Shown here piece by piece: positions 34,788 to 45,869 of a stretch of 64,000 nt of DNA. Source of the stretch: Smittium mucronatum (Eukaryota > Kickxellomycota > Harpellomycetes > Harpellales > Legeriomycetaceae); assembly GCA_001953115.1 (NCBI GenBank), contig LSSL01002192.1, forward strand, positions 25,089-89,088, in the 5' to 3' direction. The stretch's first letter is position 1; each line of letters opens with the position of its first letter. The position numbers and the translations under genes are program-made. Below the pieces are notes generated by a model. That model saw only the letters and a program-made list of their open reading frames with translations, did not search any database and was not told where the DNA came from.

Positions 34788-37700
34788 ATGAGATATCCTG
34801 AAAAAATTGGGGGTTCAAGTTCGAAAATTCCCGAAAAAGGTCGCTTAAACGAGCATCACGAGTATCCTACAAATTTTTACAAGTATCTTCAGAAGGAAGA
34901 ATCCGAGATAAATGAAAATTTAATTAATATGAATGTATCAGTAGCTTCTGAAAATTCACTAGCGATAAACGCAGTTGATAAAGACTCTCTGCAAACAGTA
35001 CATAGATTCGAACACGAAATGGAAAATCAATTAAATTTAGACCTACGGGATTCAAAGTTGAACTTGATTTTTGAAATAAATCAAACAGAAAATAATGTAA
35101 GCACAAAAGAAGCGTATTATGAAAAGCAGGATATGTTGAAAAATCAAAACGATGAATTATATACAGGTGATTATATGTTATTTTCAGACATGAAGGACAA
35201 AACATTATATAACTTCGAGCCGAGAGATGATGTTTTTTATTCAAAAAAAACAGAAGTTTCCAATGAGGAGATTGGTTTAAAATCAACCCTCGATTTCGAA
35301 AATTTTATATTCAACTCTGGAGAAAATGATTATTGCAATAAACCCTTTTCAAAAAAAAGATATCTTAATTGTGATTCAAAGGAATATAATTTTTTTGATA
35401 ACGACAACCGCCAACATATAACTGACAGAAAAGTTGAGTCAATGCAAAAAAATACACCTGAAAAAAATTTTGGTAGGAGAATTAGTGGATTAATCAAAAC
35501 TGTCACGAATAATAATAATGATTTCACAAGTCAAAACATAGAATATAAGGGAGGCTTAGAAGGATTACTAGGGGACAACGAACTGGATTTAATTCAAGGA
35601 AATATCGGAAATAGCACCTCATACTTTGAGAAAGATAATTCTGCTTTAGAAGGTATCACATCTGTCAAAAAAAGAAGTGACGATGAATTTAAAATCTTTC
35701 TAAACTCTCGGCTAACTAATATCAAGTTATCTCAAAATCTTTCTGATTTTATTTCATTAGCAGAAAATCAAGAATATTCGAATAAAGTTAGAGATATGGA
35801 TTCAATTCAGGTATCCCTAAGATCCTCCAATCAAACGATTTCACACAACAGTAAAGGGATATATTTGAACAAAATTTCCGAATTGGATAAATTCTTTAAA
35901 AAGGATTTAACTTTGGATAAAAATAATTCACTTGAAGTTTTAGACAGAAAAAACTATGATTCAAACAATTTTAAAAAAAATTTGGAGTACTATATACACA
36001 AATCTAGCCACGATTTTAAAAATCTCACATCTGAAAGTGAAATATGTTATATTAAAGTTATATCCATATTCATGACAATGATGAACAATATGTATACTCG
36101 AATAAAGCTCTTAGGTTATGTAAAAAACAACTCAAATGCTATTTCAAAAGACTTAAACTACATTAAGACTCAAACATCCAAATTGAATTTTGATTATGAA
36201 ATAAAGAGATTGAAGGATTGTCAAAACTCTCTTTTAGTCATGTTTAAAAAATGCAATATAGTAAGTTTGATTGAAGATTTTTTAGAAATCGGAGATGGGG
36301 TATGCTGCTTCAAAGGATCCTTCGAGACTAGCAAATATTCAAGTTTAGAAATTTCAAAGTTTATTGTCCAAATAAAAGTCGAAACAGAGATAATATCACA
36401 GAAAAACATTTCTTTGTTTTGGGATGGCATTTCTCAAACACAATCATACATTAAATTTGTTTCATTTCCCATTTTTCCGAATTTTCAAAAAAGTTTTAAA
36501 GATGTTTGTATGAATATCTTAAGCTCTAGAATAAACAATTTCTTTGAAAAAAACCAAAAAGTTGGAAAATCCAAAATCGATCTGATGGAAATATGCTCTA
36601 AATTAATAGAAAATATATTTATATTCATCAACAACAATTTTTCTTTTATACATCCTGTTTATAAATACGAAGATCATGATTACAAGTTATGCATAAATAG
36701 CGATGGACTAAATCGAAGAAAAAATTACAATTTCACATTTACTAATGTCAAAACCAGCTATTTCGACATTGATAGATCTTTTATTAGCTGCAACATATAT
36801 ACTGAACTATCTTTGGATGACGAAATAACTTTATACAATAGAAAATCATTTTTTGAAAATGAAGTACCCATTCAAAATTCTAAAGAGGATTGTTTGGTAA
36901 AAAATGATCAAGAGTGCTTTTTAAAAACCTTCTATTCCGAATTATGCCCTAATTATAGATCGGAAAATATAAAAAAATTACCAAACTTGCCTGATGAGAT
37001 TAAATCCGATACTTGTAATAGTATTTTAGAATCTTTGATTGATATCAAAATAAAAACGAATTTGGAATATACTATTATAAATAATTTCGACGATTCTTAT
37101 GGTGAAATAATCGCTAATAAAAAAGTTGAAGCAGATTCTTTACAGAAAGATTTTCTTGAAAAAATGGGTTTATCTGAAAAAACTACTGGATTTTTAGTAA
37201 ACCAGGAAACAGGATTTCATACAGGGTTTGTAGAAATTCTAAGTAGGGTTAAGAGATTTAAAACCGGAGAAAAGGTTTCCGGAAATGATCAGCTAAGTTT
37301 CATCTTCAGCAAAGAAGGATACAAAACATTTGTTGAGATATTACCAAATCCCCAAAATAAGTCAATTCTTACAGGAGGCAATCTCAAATGGATTCTTGCA
37401 AGACCCAACTACTCTTATATTTCAGAATTACAAGCTACTGAATTTTTCATATTTGCAACTATTGAACCAATTGACAATAGTCATATGAGTAAATACGAAG
37501 AGCTAAGCACAGATGAGTATATTACGTTAATTAAGAAGTCTAAGCATGATATTAATTTGGCTAAGGAATATTATCCATTTCCAATATTAAGAATATCAAT
37601 TGATCAGAAAGGGGGGTATAGCAAATTTTATGTTTTTAAAAGTAGTATAAAATTCTTTTATTTGTATATCAAAATTTTGGGATCGAAAATTTTGGAGCCG

Positions 37701-37823
37701 AAAATTTTAGATTTAGTCCAGGAGAAAAATAAACTGGGGAGAAAACGAATGAGATTTCGAGTAAATTCCCCGTGGATATCAACGGCTAGAATGCCAGAGA
37801 TATATTTCGGTGAATCAATGTAG
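34788..37823 (+). CDS. large intronless protein, family member 3 (1011 aa), unknown function
   Basis: This is a single frame from ATG at 34788 to TAG at 37821-37823, the most diverged of the three paralogues and the only one on the plus strand. The N-terminal ~410 residues are N/S/D/K/E-rich and not alignable. The central segment (from about 421, YIKVISIFMTMMNNMYTRIK) corresponds to residues 449-468 of member 1. The C-terminal domain (831-1011) keeps SGNDQLSFIF, a W-x(5)-PN region, SELQATEFFIFATIEPI, SHMSKY, DINLAKEYYPFPI, ILGSKIL and the end SPWISTARMPEIYFG. Like its paralogues it lacks a signal peptide and membrane segments. Conservation of the C-terminal core against a freely varying N-terminus, with no stop in over 1,000 codons of AT-rich DNA, indicates selection. 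Biological role is unknown. Confidence 0.85.
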   Translation: MRYPEKIGGSSSKIPEKGRLNEHHEYPTNFYKYLQKEESEINENLINMNVSVASENSLAINAVDKDSLQTVHRFEHEMENQLNLDLRDSKLNLIFEINQTENNVSTKEAYYEKQDMLKNQNDELYTGDYMLFSDMKDKTLYNFEPRDDVFYSKKTEVSNEEIGLKSTLDFENFIFNSGENDYCNKPFSKKRYLNCDSKEYNFFDNDNRQHITDRKVESMQKNTPEKNFGRRISGLIKTVTNNNNDFTSQNIEYKGGLEGLLGDNELDLIQGNIGNSTSYFEKDNSALEGITSVKKRSDDEFKIFLNSRLTNIKLSQNLSDFISLAENQEYSNKVRDMDSIQVSLRSSNQTISHNSKGIYLNKISELDKFFKKDLTLDKNNSLEVLDRKNYDSNNFKKNLEYYIHKSSHDFKNLTSESEICYIKVISIFMTMMNNMYTRIKLLGYVKNNSNAISKDLNYIKTQTSKLNFDYEIKRLKDCQNSLLVMFKKCNIVSLIEDFLEIGDGVCCFKGSFETSKYSSLEISKFIVQIKVETEIISQKNISLFWDGISQTQSYIKFVSFPIFPNFQKSFKDVCMNILSSRINNFFEKNQKVGKSKIDLMEICSKLIENIFIFINNNFSFIHPVYKYEDHDYKLCINSDGLNRRKNYNFTFTNVKTSYFDIDRSFISCNIYTELSLDDEITLYNRKSFFENEVPIQNSKEDCLVKNDQECFLKTFYSELCPNYRSENIKKLPNLPDEIKSDTCNSILESLIDIKIKTNLEYTIINNFDDSYGEIIANKKVEADSLQKDFLEKMGLSEKTTGFLVNQETGFHTGFVEILSRVKRFKTGEKVSGNDQLSFIFSKEGYKTFVEILPNPQNKSILTGGNLKWILARPNYSYISELQATEFFIFATIEPIDNSHMSKYEELSTDEYITLIKKSKHDINLAKEYYPFPILRISIDQKGGYSKFYVFKSSIKFFYLYIKILGSKILEPKILDLVQEKNKLGRKRMRFRVNSPWISTARMPEIYFGESM

Positions 37824-39755
37824 TTATGAAAATACATTACAGTATTATCTATATTTTTCTATATATTAAAAAAAAAATTATCAAGATAATTTATATGAAA
37901 AAACGAAACCTGTTTATAATATATAAAACTTTTCGAAATATGAAGCCATAAATTTATTGCAAGAAAATATTGAATAAATATTAATAAATTTACAAATAAT
38001 TCACAAGTTCTCTTTGCAGATTTTATTATAATTAAAACTGAATTAAATAACTTTATAGGATAATTTTCACCTTTGTTTAAAATTCTTTCATTAAACTTTG
38101 TAATTTTTTTTATTCAAAAAATCTGTTTTTTTTCAACTTTATCATAGCATTAAATATTAATAGTATAATTCATACATGTTGATGTTTATTTAATGCATAA
38201 TTATAATATTTACAAATTACTACCAAAAAAAATAAAAAATAAAAACTGATTTATGAAAATTTAAGACCTTTCTTATTTTATTAAACTGTTGATATAAACT
38301 TAAAAAGTGAATTCTTTAATATTTTACTAAAAATTAACTAGTAGCTTTAAAAAAATTATAAAAATTATGAATTTAATTTAATTATTGGGATTTTTTATAA
38401 TTTTTTGATACATAAAAATAGATGATATATTAGTATAATTTTTCGCATGATCTCTTAAATTTTAAAATATATGACAATTAACTCTTTATCAAAAAAAAAA
38501 AATCTTTTAAAATTATTTTTCTGTAATGTTTTTGGATCTTTTTTTTTATTGGGGATAAATATGTATGAATAAATGTGCATCAGTGTGTTTAATGATTATA
38601 AAGTGATAAAATATTCATATAGAAGTTCCAAACAACCAAAGAAAAATTACATATTTTTCATGAAAAAATCGTTTAAATAGCTCTAATTACCATAAAACAA
38701 CGTTTAAAACTATTTGTAGAGTGAATTTTTTTCGAAAAATAAAATAAAAAACCATATAAACATCTCAAACACATTAAAAGCATTTGTGAAAGGTTGAAAC
38801 TGTCAAATTGGATTGAGAAAAAAATTAGAATGGGCATTAAATTGCTTTTAATATATTTTCACTAAACAAAATAAATATTTTTTAAGGTAATATTTTTGGA
38901 AAAGATACTTCAGATTGGATATAAATTAAATATTATTTCAGTTTTCCTCTAAAAGCTTTAAAGCTATCTAATTTCGAAGAATAATTGAAATTGGATAATT
39001 AATTAGAAAGTAATATATTATTATAGTTGGTATTATTCGATGGAAAAATATATTTATGTATTATTTACGTTTTTTGGAGTATATTTATGATGAAGTAAAC
39101 AGATTTAATATATATATATATATTAAAAAAGATCTAGTTTATAAAAAAATTTCATATTCCAAATTTGTTATTTAGCTTTTTTAAGCGGAACTAAATTTCC
39201 TCAAAACTTTTTTGTAAGTGAAAATTTAATGGAATTTATGTAAAGAAATATTTTTATTCTTATGAAAATTAAACTGATTGTTGAAATTAAATTATAATTA
39301 TAATAAATAAATATGAATTTATCTGGCAATTTTTATGTAGTTTATATATTAAAAATAAAAAATTCTATGACTCTTATAGGTCCATATTTTTTCGATATAT
39401 TTCGAATTGAGAACACTTATATAGTGATTTAATTGATCATCAGGACAAGATGGTTTAAATTTAACAGGATTTTAAATTTTTCATAAATGAGTAAACTTTT
39501 AGTTTTTTTTTTTGAAAGTGAATACTAAATTGAGGATATTGAAAAATAGGTTACTTTTTATTAGCAATTCAATATTTTTATAATTATTTTTTTCGAAAAA
39601 AAATCAAATTCTTTGGTATAAAAGGTGCAATCTTCTACTGTAAAATATTGATCACTTATTTAAATCAAGTGAAGTATTAATTTATATTTATAAAAAGATT
39701 ATTAAAGAAATTTATAAGTATCCAGATAAAAAAAATATTCGAAATTTATATTTGA
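37824..39755. other. AT-rich spacer
   Basis: Nothing is supported beyond A+T-rich sequence, homopolymers and a TA run near 39107-39123. Confidence 0.5.
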
Positions 39756-40116
39756 TTATTGTCCACATATATAAGGATGCCACTCGGTTTCATTTTCGTA
39801 TACTGCAGAAGTTCCACACTTTGGGTCATGGCAATCGATTCTCTCCCAAGCATCCAATTCTTCATTTTCGACTAGGACTATTTTACATTTGCTTGAAAAA
39901 ATTTGACTTTCAGAAGGTTTATGATCAAACATGTTAAAAGGTTTATGGTGTTTGTAAATAACTTTCGTTAAAGTATTGAAAAGTTTTTTTTACTAATTTA
40001 AAAATTTTTAGAGGAAGACGAATTTTATTTTCCTGAGGATTCAAAAACCAGGTTTTATGGTTTACCTTTATATAACTTTGCCAAATATTTATCCTTTGAT
40101 ATAATTCCTTATAGGT
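39756..40116 (-). pseudogene. unknown Cys/Trp-containing protein, 3' part; frameshifted or spliced
   Basis: Two overlapping minus-strand frames are open and protein-like. The upstream one (40116-39943) reads YKELYQRINIWQSYIKVNHK, TWFLNPQENKIRLPLKIF and KLVKKTFQYFNESYLQTP, then TAA. The downstream one (39989-39756) reads HHKPFNMFDHKPSESQIFSS, KCKIVLVENEELDAWERIDC, HDPKCGTSAVYENETEW and HPYICGQ, then TAA. The regular Cys, His and Trp spacing near the end could bind a metal. A frame change around 39945-39989 joins them; I found no splice pair of the size seen in the FKBP gene that does so. It may be the 3' part of a broken gene or a live gene with an intron or sequencing error. The family is not recognised. 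The plus-strand frame at 39752-39937 is its shadow. Confidence 0.45.
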
Positions 40117-42313
40117 TCACTTAAAGAAGGTATTTATATAAATTTTACACCAAAAATTATGAAAGTTTGATATAAAATATAGTTTAATTTGTCTATATTT
40201 GATCCAAAATGGAATCAAGTTCTATTTCTAATCCAAGTATTAGAATTTTTAGGGAATTGAGGTTGAAAATCCATACAGCTAAACACAACAAATTATAGTA
40301 ATGAAGCTATCTAAATTCAACCCTTGAATGCAAACAAAAGAATCTTGTACTATGGGTGTCATAGTTTGATAGATTTTTATTCGGTATCTAAAAATTAAAT
40401 TGGAGAGTGTCAAGTACTATAATTTGCTATTCTTTATTGAAATTTTTTCCAAGTTTATCTTTATTATTATCTAATTTGTCATCCATAAATGTGATTATCC
40501 AAAATTTAGAATAACAGATACAAATCATGATTTATATATTATTAGATTATTGGTTATGTACATTTTTTGAGCTATTTGGCTATCGATAGGGAATACGATG
40601 TTGATTTAAGATATTTAATTTTTATTTTCTTTTTCTTAGATTTCAACTCTTATATTTGATGTAGATAACCCAAGAAATCCATTTCACTCGATATAATAAA
40701 CTCTTGTGTAAGGTTACATTTTTAAATAGTCAATGTATATAAATGCTGTTAATTGACATCTAAATTAATATGGCTTTACCTAAACTATGTATCTATTGTG
40801 AAATATAGTTGCTAATAAATAATTTCAGTTCTATATTTTATACTTTATGTATTTTGCGCAAATTAATAAGTTATTTTTTGTACCATCAAGAATCTTTAAA
40901 AAAATTGCTAGTTTTATATCCAATAGATTATACATATGAAACTAGAAAGAATTTATTATTAGACATTTTTTTTGAGCAAATCAGTGCATAAATCATTAGC
41001 TGAAAAAAATAATCTTGCTTTCTATTCAATTATCCAAATTAATGTAAAGAAAAAGAATCTAAAAAATTCATGTAAATCCAAAGACCATGATACTAAAGCA
41101 TATGATGCGAAATGTTAATAATTATCCCTTTTAGATTGATTAACATCGGTGATGTTATTTATTCGCATTATAAATAATTCACTTGAATTATTCCATGTGC
41201 GCCGGATTACGTTCATTTACGAATTTATTTTTTATGCTATAGAGTCAAAGCTAAAATTACTAAATAAACACGTTCATTAAATGAATTTATAATTTAAATG
41301 TTTTTGACACTTTATTAAATCAATTCTTTAAATAGTAAATCCATATTTGGATTGTTTAAATTTGATATTTTACATCGCCTTAGCTTACTTAGATATATCC
41401 ATAATACAGCTTTAGCTCTTTAAAGTTTTGTTAATAAGATATTGACGTCTTAACCCTTGCACTCATAAATTATATTTGCAATAATAAACATATGAATCAA
41501 CGGAAAAAATAAATTCCGTGAAAAATCAACATCAACATCAAAATCACAATATCTCATTCTTGTTTTGTTTTGTTTTGTTTTTTATCTCTAAAAGTATAAT
41601 AACTCAAAGTTTATATTCAATGATGTCTAACAGGATAATCATCTAATCCGATTACCAAATAAAAAAATATTTTCGAAATTCTACGCTTTTTTTTCTTATT
41701 TCTTTGTGATCACGTGTATGACAAATCACCATTATTTTTTAATCTTAAGTAGTCTAATTCACAATTATTAAATTTGAATGCTATCTATTGGTGTTTTGAT
41801 ATATTAAAACACTGGAGTTGAAAAGGTGAAACTTCCGAAACTAGAACGTAGTGCGTTCATTGATACTATTTTGATTGTGGAATAACAAGATCCCAACATT
41901 ATAATTTTGAAATTGTCGATAAAAAAAATAGTTGTCATAAATTATGTAAAAGAAAGACAAAGAATTTTTTTTGCTAGTTTTTAATTTTAATTGCAAAAAA
42001 ATTCTGATCGAAATATAATTTTATAATATTAATCTTTTATTTTATATGTGCAATCATAATGAAAGGATTTATTTTTTAATCTTTAAAACCTATATCCCTT
42101 TACAAAGTGACTTCTGATTAGAATTTATTTGTTTTTAATCAATTTTTTTTTTAAAACTATCAAAGTAATTTCTTTTTTTTTGAAAAAGTTGGTTAAAATA
42201 ACATCTACAAACAAATTTCAATCTGAGAACTTTTCAGGAGTCATTAATACTTTCTTTTTCAACTAAAATACTTATATAAAAACTATTTTTTATACATACA
42301 AAACTACATTTAA
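40117..42313. other. AT-rich spacer
   Basis: No gene is supported. A (TTTTG)n tract lies at 41560-41583 beside an ATCAAC triple repeat. Around 41820-41900 a short plus-strand stretch (NTGVEKVKLPKLERSAFIDT) looks protein-like but is broken after some 30 codons. Confidence 0.45.
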
Positions 42314-42511
42314 CTATTTATTGGACGATTAAGAAAAATCCGATATGTATCAGGGTATCTGTATACCAAAACCCATGTATATCTTGATTTGAAAATTATA
42401 ATTTATTACCATCGAGAAAAAGATAAGAATTGTAATAGAATCGCCTACTTTGAATATAAGCAAAAAATACAACTCTCAGCAACAAAAAATAAAATATGGG
42501 AAATGCTTTAG
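42314..42511 (+). pseudogene. FLYWCH-like remnant of a MULE element
   Basis: Sixty-five codons are open on the plus strand without a start codon, ending at TAG 42509. The peptide has GRLRKIRYVSGYLYTKTHVY followed by IIIYYHREKDKNCNRIAYFE. The arrangement of a GY-containing strand, an aromatic-rich strand and N-C-x-x-R-I fits a FLYWCH finger. It closely parallels the YRIFYSRVHKRNCCNRIKI stretch in the relic at 50119-51930. The zinc-binding Cys/His set is incomplete. Nothing recognisable as a transposase core follows, so this is a detached or truncated copy. Confidence 0.4.
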
Positions 42512-44601
42512 TTTGGTTACAAAAAAGATTAAATTTGGTTATTTATAAATTGACAAAAAAAACACTACATTTATTAGTAAACAATATCAATTTTCATCAT
42601 AATGAGATTTAATTATTATTTCAATTATAAAGTAAAAACTAAATGTAATTCTAAAATATGTATTATAAAAAAAGTTTCGACTGTTCTCTTTGAGAATAAA
42701 TTTACAAAAATTCAAAGAAATAAAACTGCTATAAAGTATTAGAAAAAGGTAAAATAAATTTAAATAAATTTAAAAAAAACTATACAAAAAATGATTTTAG
42801 TTTGCTTTAATGAAAATAAATATTATGGATTTACATTCTTTTTGTAGACTGGTGTTCTATTTGAACTCTGAATAGTTATAATTTGAAAAAGTTTCATTTT
42901 TTAAAAGCACATTGCAAAAAAAAAAAAATCAGATTTATTCAGTCGAAATAATTTGAACTATATTGAAATTGGGAAAAAAGAAATAAAAAAAATCAAGTGA
43001 AAGATCAGATGGATATTTGGTTTGAAACATATTACCATGATTTTAGATTTTATACTTTCTATTTATAAATGAGTTTTTTTATAAACAAAATTTTCTGTTA
43101 CTCTTAGTACAAACTCAAACATTTTTAAAGAGTAAAATAAACTTTCCACAAAAGAACCCCCTTATTAATTTAAAATATAGAGTATTAGACCTTTTTCTTT
43201 AAAAAAATTTGTCGGATAATATTTAACCCTTGGTATTTTATATAGTTAACCTGAATTTGAATAAATGATTTATTTTTGTGAAAATCATTGCAATATAAAC
43301 ACCCATTTGTTAGTATTCTAAACTCTTTTATTTCCGGTAACAATATTTATTTGAATGGAGAAAATGAACAAGATTATAAATAATCGAAATGGCTTTTTTA
43401 AAAATGATTTTTTTATATCTCAAAATTCTTGTAACTAAAACCATATAATTAAATGCAATGTAGTTGAAAAAAATTAAAACAAATTTTAACAACAATTTTC
43501 TAAAACATTTTCGATTCAAAATTTTTTAAAAAAATACCCCATAATATGAACTGCTGTTAGAAAATATAGCTAAAATAAATCTGGTGAAACTTATAAAAGC
43601 TTTAATTCGGCAGTTTTAACTAGATATTTACGGATTTAAAAGATCAACTAGCCATTAAAATTGACTATACTTGTAAATGATTATTATTCGTTCAATAGGT
43701 ACATATCAAATACTAACTCTGAAAAAAATTCATGTACATTTCTTGAATTTATTTAGATCTATATAATCAAAATATCTAAATATTATCATAAGTATTTTGG
43801 TTTTAAAAAAAAAAATTAACAAAAAGTCCAGGGAATATATCATTATTTAAAAATGGCTTTCGAAAATAGCTGATCTTCAACATTAAATAGACAAAAAGAT
43901 CTATTCTTATAATATAAAAAAGGCATTATGATTATTTTTTAGTAAAATTTTAAATCAAATGTTTCTATTTGTATTGTAAAAATGTCAGACTAGTTTTTAA
44001 TGGGAATATTCCATAAAGATATATCGAATTTTATAATTTTTTCTTTTTTTTTTTGGAAACAACTTATACAAAATCTTTTTATTTATAGGATATCAGGCTT
44101 TTTTTGAGTGGGATTATTGACAAAATAAAAATTTGATTATAAAAAATCATTAAATTAAATTATTTAGGGTTGGAGAAGTTGTCGATTTGTTTTTCTACCC
44201 AATAAAGTTTCCTCATTTCGTGTCATTTTTTTAATTAATTGAAAGAATTCTTTTATTTATATAAAATAATAGTTAAATTTTATAATCTTTTTTACATCAA
44301 AGATTTGAAAAAAAGATAAGGGTTTTAAATTTGAGTTTTTTTTTTGTGACCATGTCATATATCTTTTAGTAAAATAGCATTTTGATCTTGTACCAATTTG
44401 AAATAAAACGATCAGCCATCAATATAAAATCGGAAAATCCCAATGCTTGAAGATAATTTTTATTCCATAAATTCTCGCATTGTTAAAATAAATAGAAACT
44501 ATTTTAAAAGAAAAATTGCTAATCAAGTATATAAAATCGATTTCAAAGATTTACAAATGGGTAAGTCAGTTTATTGCCAAAATTTTCCTGGGTTTATATT
44601 T
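42512..44601. other. AT-rich spacer
   Basis: Nothing is supported. The minus-strand open frame at 43328-43519 has chance-like composition. Homopolymer A and T runs are frequent. Confidence 0.45.
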
Positions 44602-44781
44602 CTATAACTTTATTTTTTTTTTACTGCTTTCTTCATTGTTCCCGGCTTCTTGGCCATAATGTTTAGATCGAATACACGTTTTCGTCTCGCAGTCTATTAC
44701 ATTGTGTGTAACTTTTCCGCTTATATTTATTGTCACAAGTATGCATTCGTTCCTCAATCTGGTATCTCTGAAAATCGCCAT
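44602..44781 (-). CDS. small cysteine-containing protein (59 aa), paralogue 1
   Basis: From ATG at 44781 to TAG at 44602 this encodes 59 residues: MAIFRDTRLRNECILVTINI at the start, then a V-IDC-x(3)-C-x-RS-x-x-Y core and a polar KKKIKL tail. It matches the ORF at 45623-45772 in DTR-x(2)-N-x-C-x-LV, IDC, C, R-S and Tyr positions at both nucleotide and protein level. Two copies conserving the same residues on the same strand, 0.84 kb apart, argue for coding function or for duplicated exons. No signal peptide is present. The ATG was preferred to an upstream TTG. The family is unknown. The plus-strand frame at 44650-44895 is its shadow. Confidence 0.5.
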   Translation of the reverse strand: MAIFRDTRLRNECILVTINISGKVTHNVIDCETKTCIRSKHYGQEAGNNEESSKKKIKL

Positions 44782-44910
44782 TTTTTTTCTCAATTAGATT
44801 TCTTTTCTTATTTTTTGAATGACCTGCACGATGACTTTGTCAATTTTGTTTTAATTTACTCATTTATACTTTTTAGCCCATATTTATACGTTTAATACCA
44901 GAAATGAACT

Positions 44911-44921
44911 CCCCCCCCCCC
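44911..44921. repeat. C11 homopolymer tract within the spacer between the two small ORFs
   Basis: Eleven C residues followed by TCCC lie 130 bases upstream of the small minus-strand ORF start. On the sense strand this is GGGAGGGGGGG. Such a run is exceptional in this DNA. The rest of the spacer 44782-45622 is AT-rich and shows no gene; an open frame at 45080-45274 is not supported. Confidence 0.7.
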
Positions 44922-45622
44922 TCCCTTCACCAATTTTTTTTGTATTTCAACAGTAGAGAAATCTTTACTATAGGCGAAATGTAAAGCCTCAAAAATATCA
45001 ATGTATATTTATTACAACAATTCGACTTTTATCCCAAATGTTTTATTTTGAAAAAAAGTTTCTTTAAATAGTAATTACAATGAAAATTTCAATTGATAAA
45101 CATCTTACCCAAATAAATTTTATTTTACAATGTAAAGTATCTTGTTTTCTTCATGTAAGTTTTTTATATGGCTCTTACCTCCCTCCCATTTTTTATATCC
45201 AATCTATTTTTAAAAAATTGATATTTTTAAAAATAGAGGTATTAATTATATGTAGATTGTTTAGGTTTAAATAAGTTTTTTTTATAGATACCTAATCATT
45301 ATCGGATCATTTTTTTGTACATCTTTTCTAAAAAAATAAATTACATATTAATACATAATATAAAATCCTTTATTATCAAGAATAGTGCAAAGATAAATAA
45401 TAAAAAATTTTACCAATAACAATATCAAAATTTATAAACTAGTACTTGAAACAAAAACTCCTTATGTAAAGAAAAGAAAGTATATCATTGTATAATAAAA
45501 CTTTTTTTAAAACTAAAATTAAGACTTTGTAGTAAAAATCCAATTTAAATTTTCCACTATGGAACAAATGTTTTATAAAATCACTTATTCCAAAAAAAAG
45601 GAGTTTTTTATTGGTAATGTGA

Positions 45623-45772
45623 TTAATACCGATCTTCAACATAATTCTGTGAGCTCCTGCAAAATCTGGATCCACAGTCTATTTTTGTTCTCACAAGTGC
45701 GTCGTTTTCTATCGTTTCTACAAGAACACATGCGTTCAAAAACCTAGTATCTCCCTTATTTTTGATTTTCAT
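45623..45772 (-). CDS. small cysteine-containing protein (49 aa), paralogue 2
   Basis: From ATG at 45772 to TAA at 45623 this encodes 49 residues: MKIKNKGDTRFLNACVLVET, then IENDALVRTKIDCGSRFCRS and SQNYVEDRY. It aligns with the 44602-44781 product through GDTR/RDTR, N-x-C-x-LV, a hydrophobic V, IDC, a fourth-position or fifth-position Cys, RS and Tyr. Conserved nucleotide blocks include GATACYAG and AATAGACTG. A C9 tract (sense strand) lies about 90 bases upstream. Both overlapping longer frames (45439-45675 minus, 45559-45747 plus) are shadows. It could be a small gene, a duplicated exon of a larger gene or a transposon fragment. The family is unknown. Confidence 0.5.
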   Translation of the reverse strand: MKIKNKGDTRFLNACVLVETIENDALVRTKIDCGSRFCRSSQNYVEDRY

Positions 45773-45860
45773 TATCAATTTTTTCTTTCTTTTTGATTGA
45801 TTATATTATTTTTGGATTTATGGAAATTTTTTTAATGGAAAACGTGGGGAGAGAAAGGAT

Positions 45861-45869
45861 GGGGGGGGG
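45861..45869. repeat. G9 homopolymer tract upstream of paralogue 2
   Basis: Nine G residues followed by AGGG, within a GGGGAGAG-containing G-rich patch (45845-45873), lie about 90 bases upstream of the small ORF. The strand sense is opposite to the C11 tract near paralogue 1. Confidence 0.7.

Noticed and set aside
5374..37823. A non-standard (ciliate-like) genetic code in which TAA/TAG are read as amino acids
   Set aside because: Some relics have in-frame TAA/TAG where Gln would fit, but the three intact paralogues stop at the same alignment position with TGA, TAA and TAG, and the FKBP gene ends at the family's normal C-terminus with TAA. The internal stops are better explained by decay.
41500..41516. 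Additional copy of the retroposon 3' end (ATAAATTCCGTGA)
   Set aside because: The match is only about a dozen bases with a deletion and no tail, which is not enough to call a copy.
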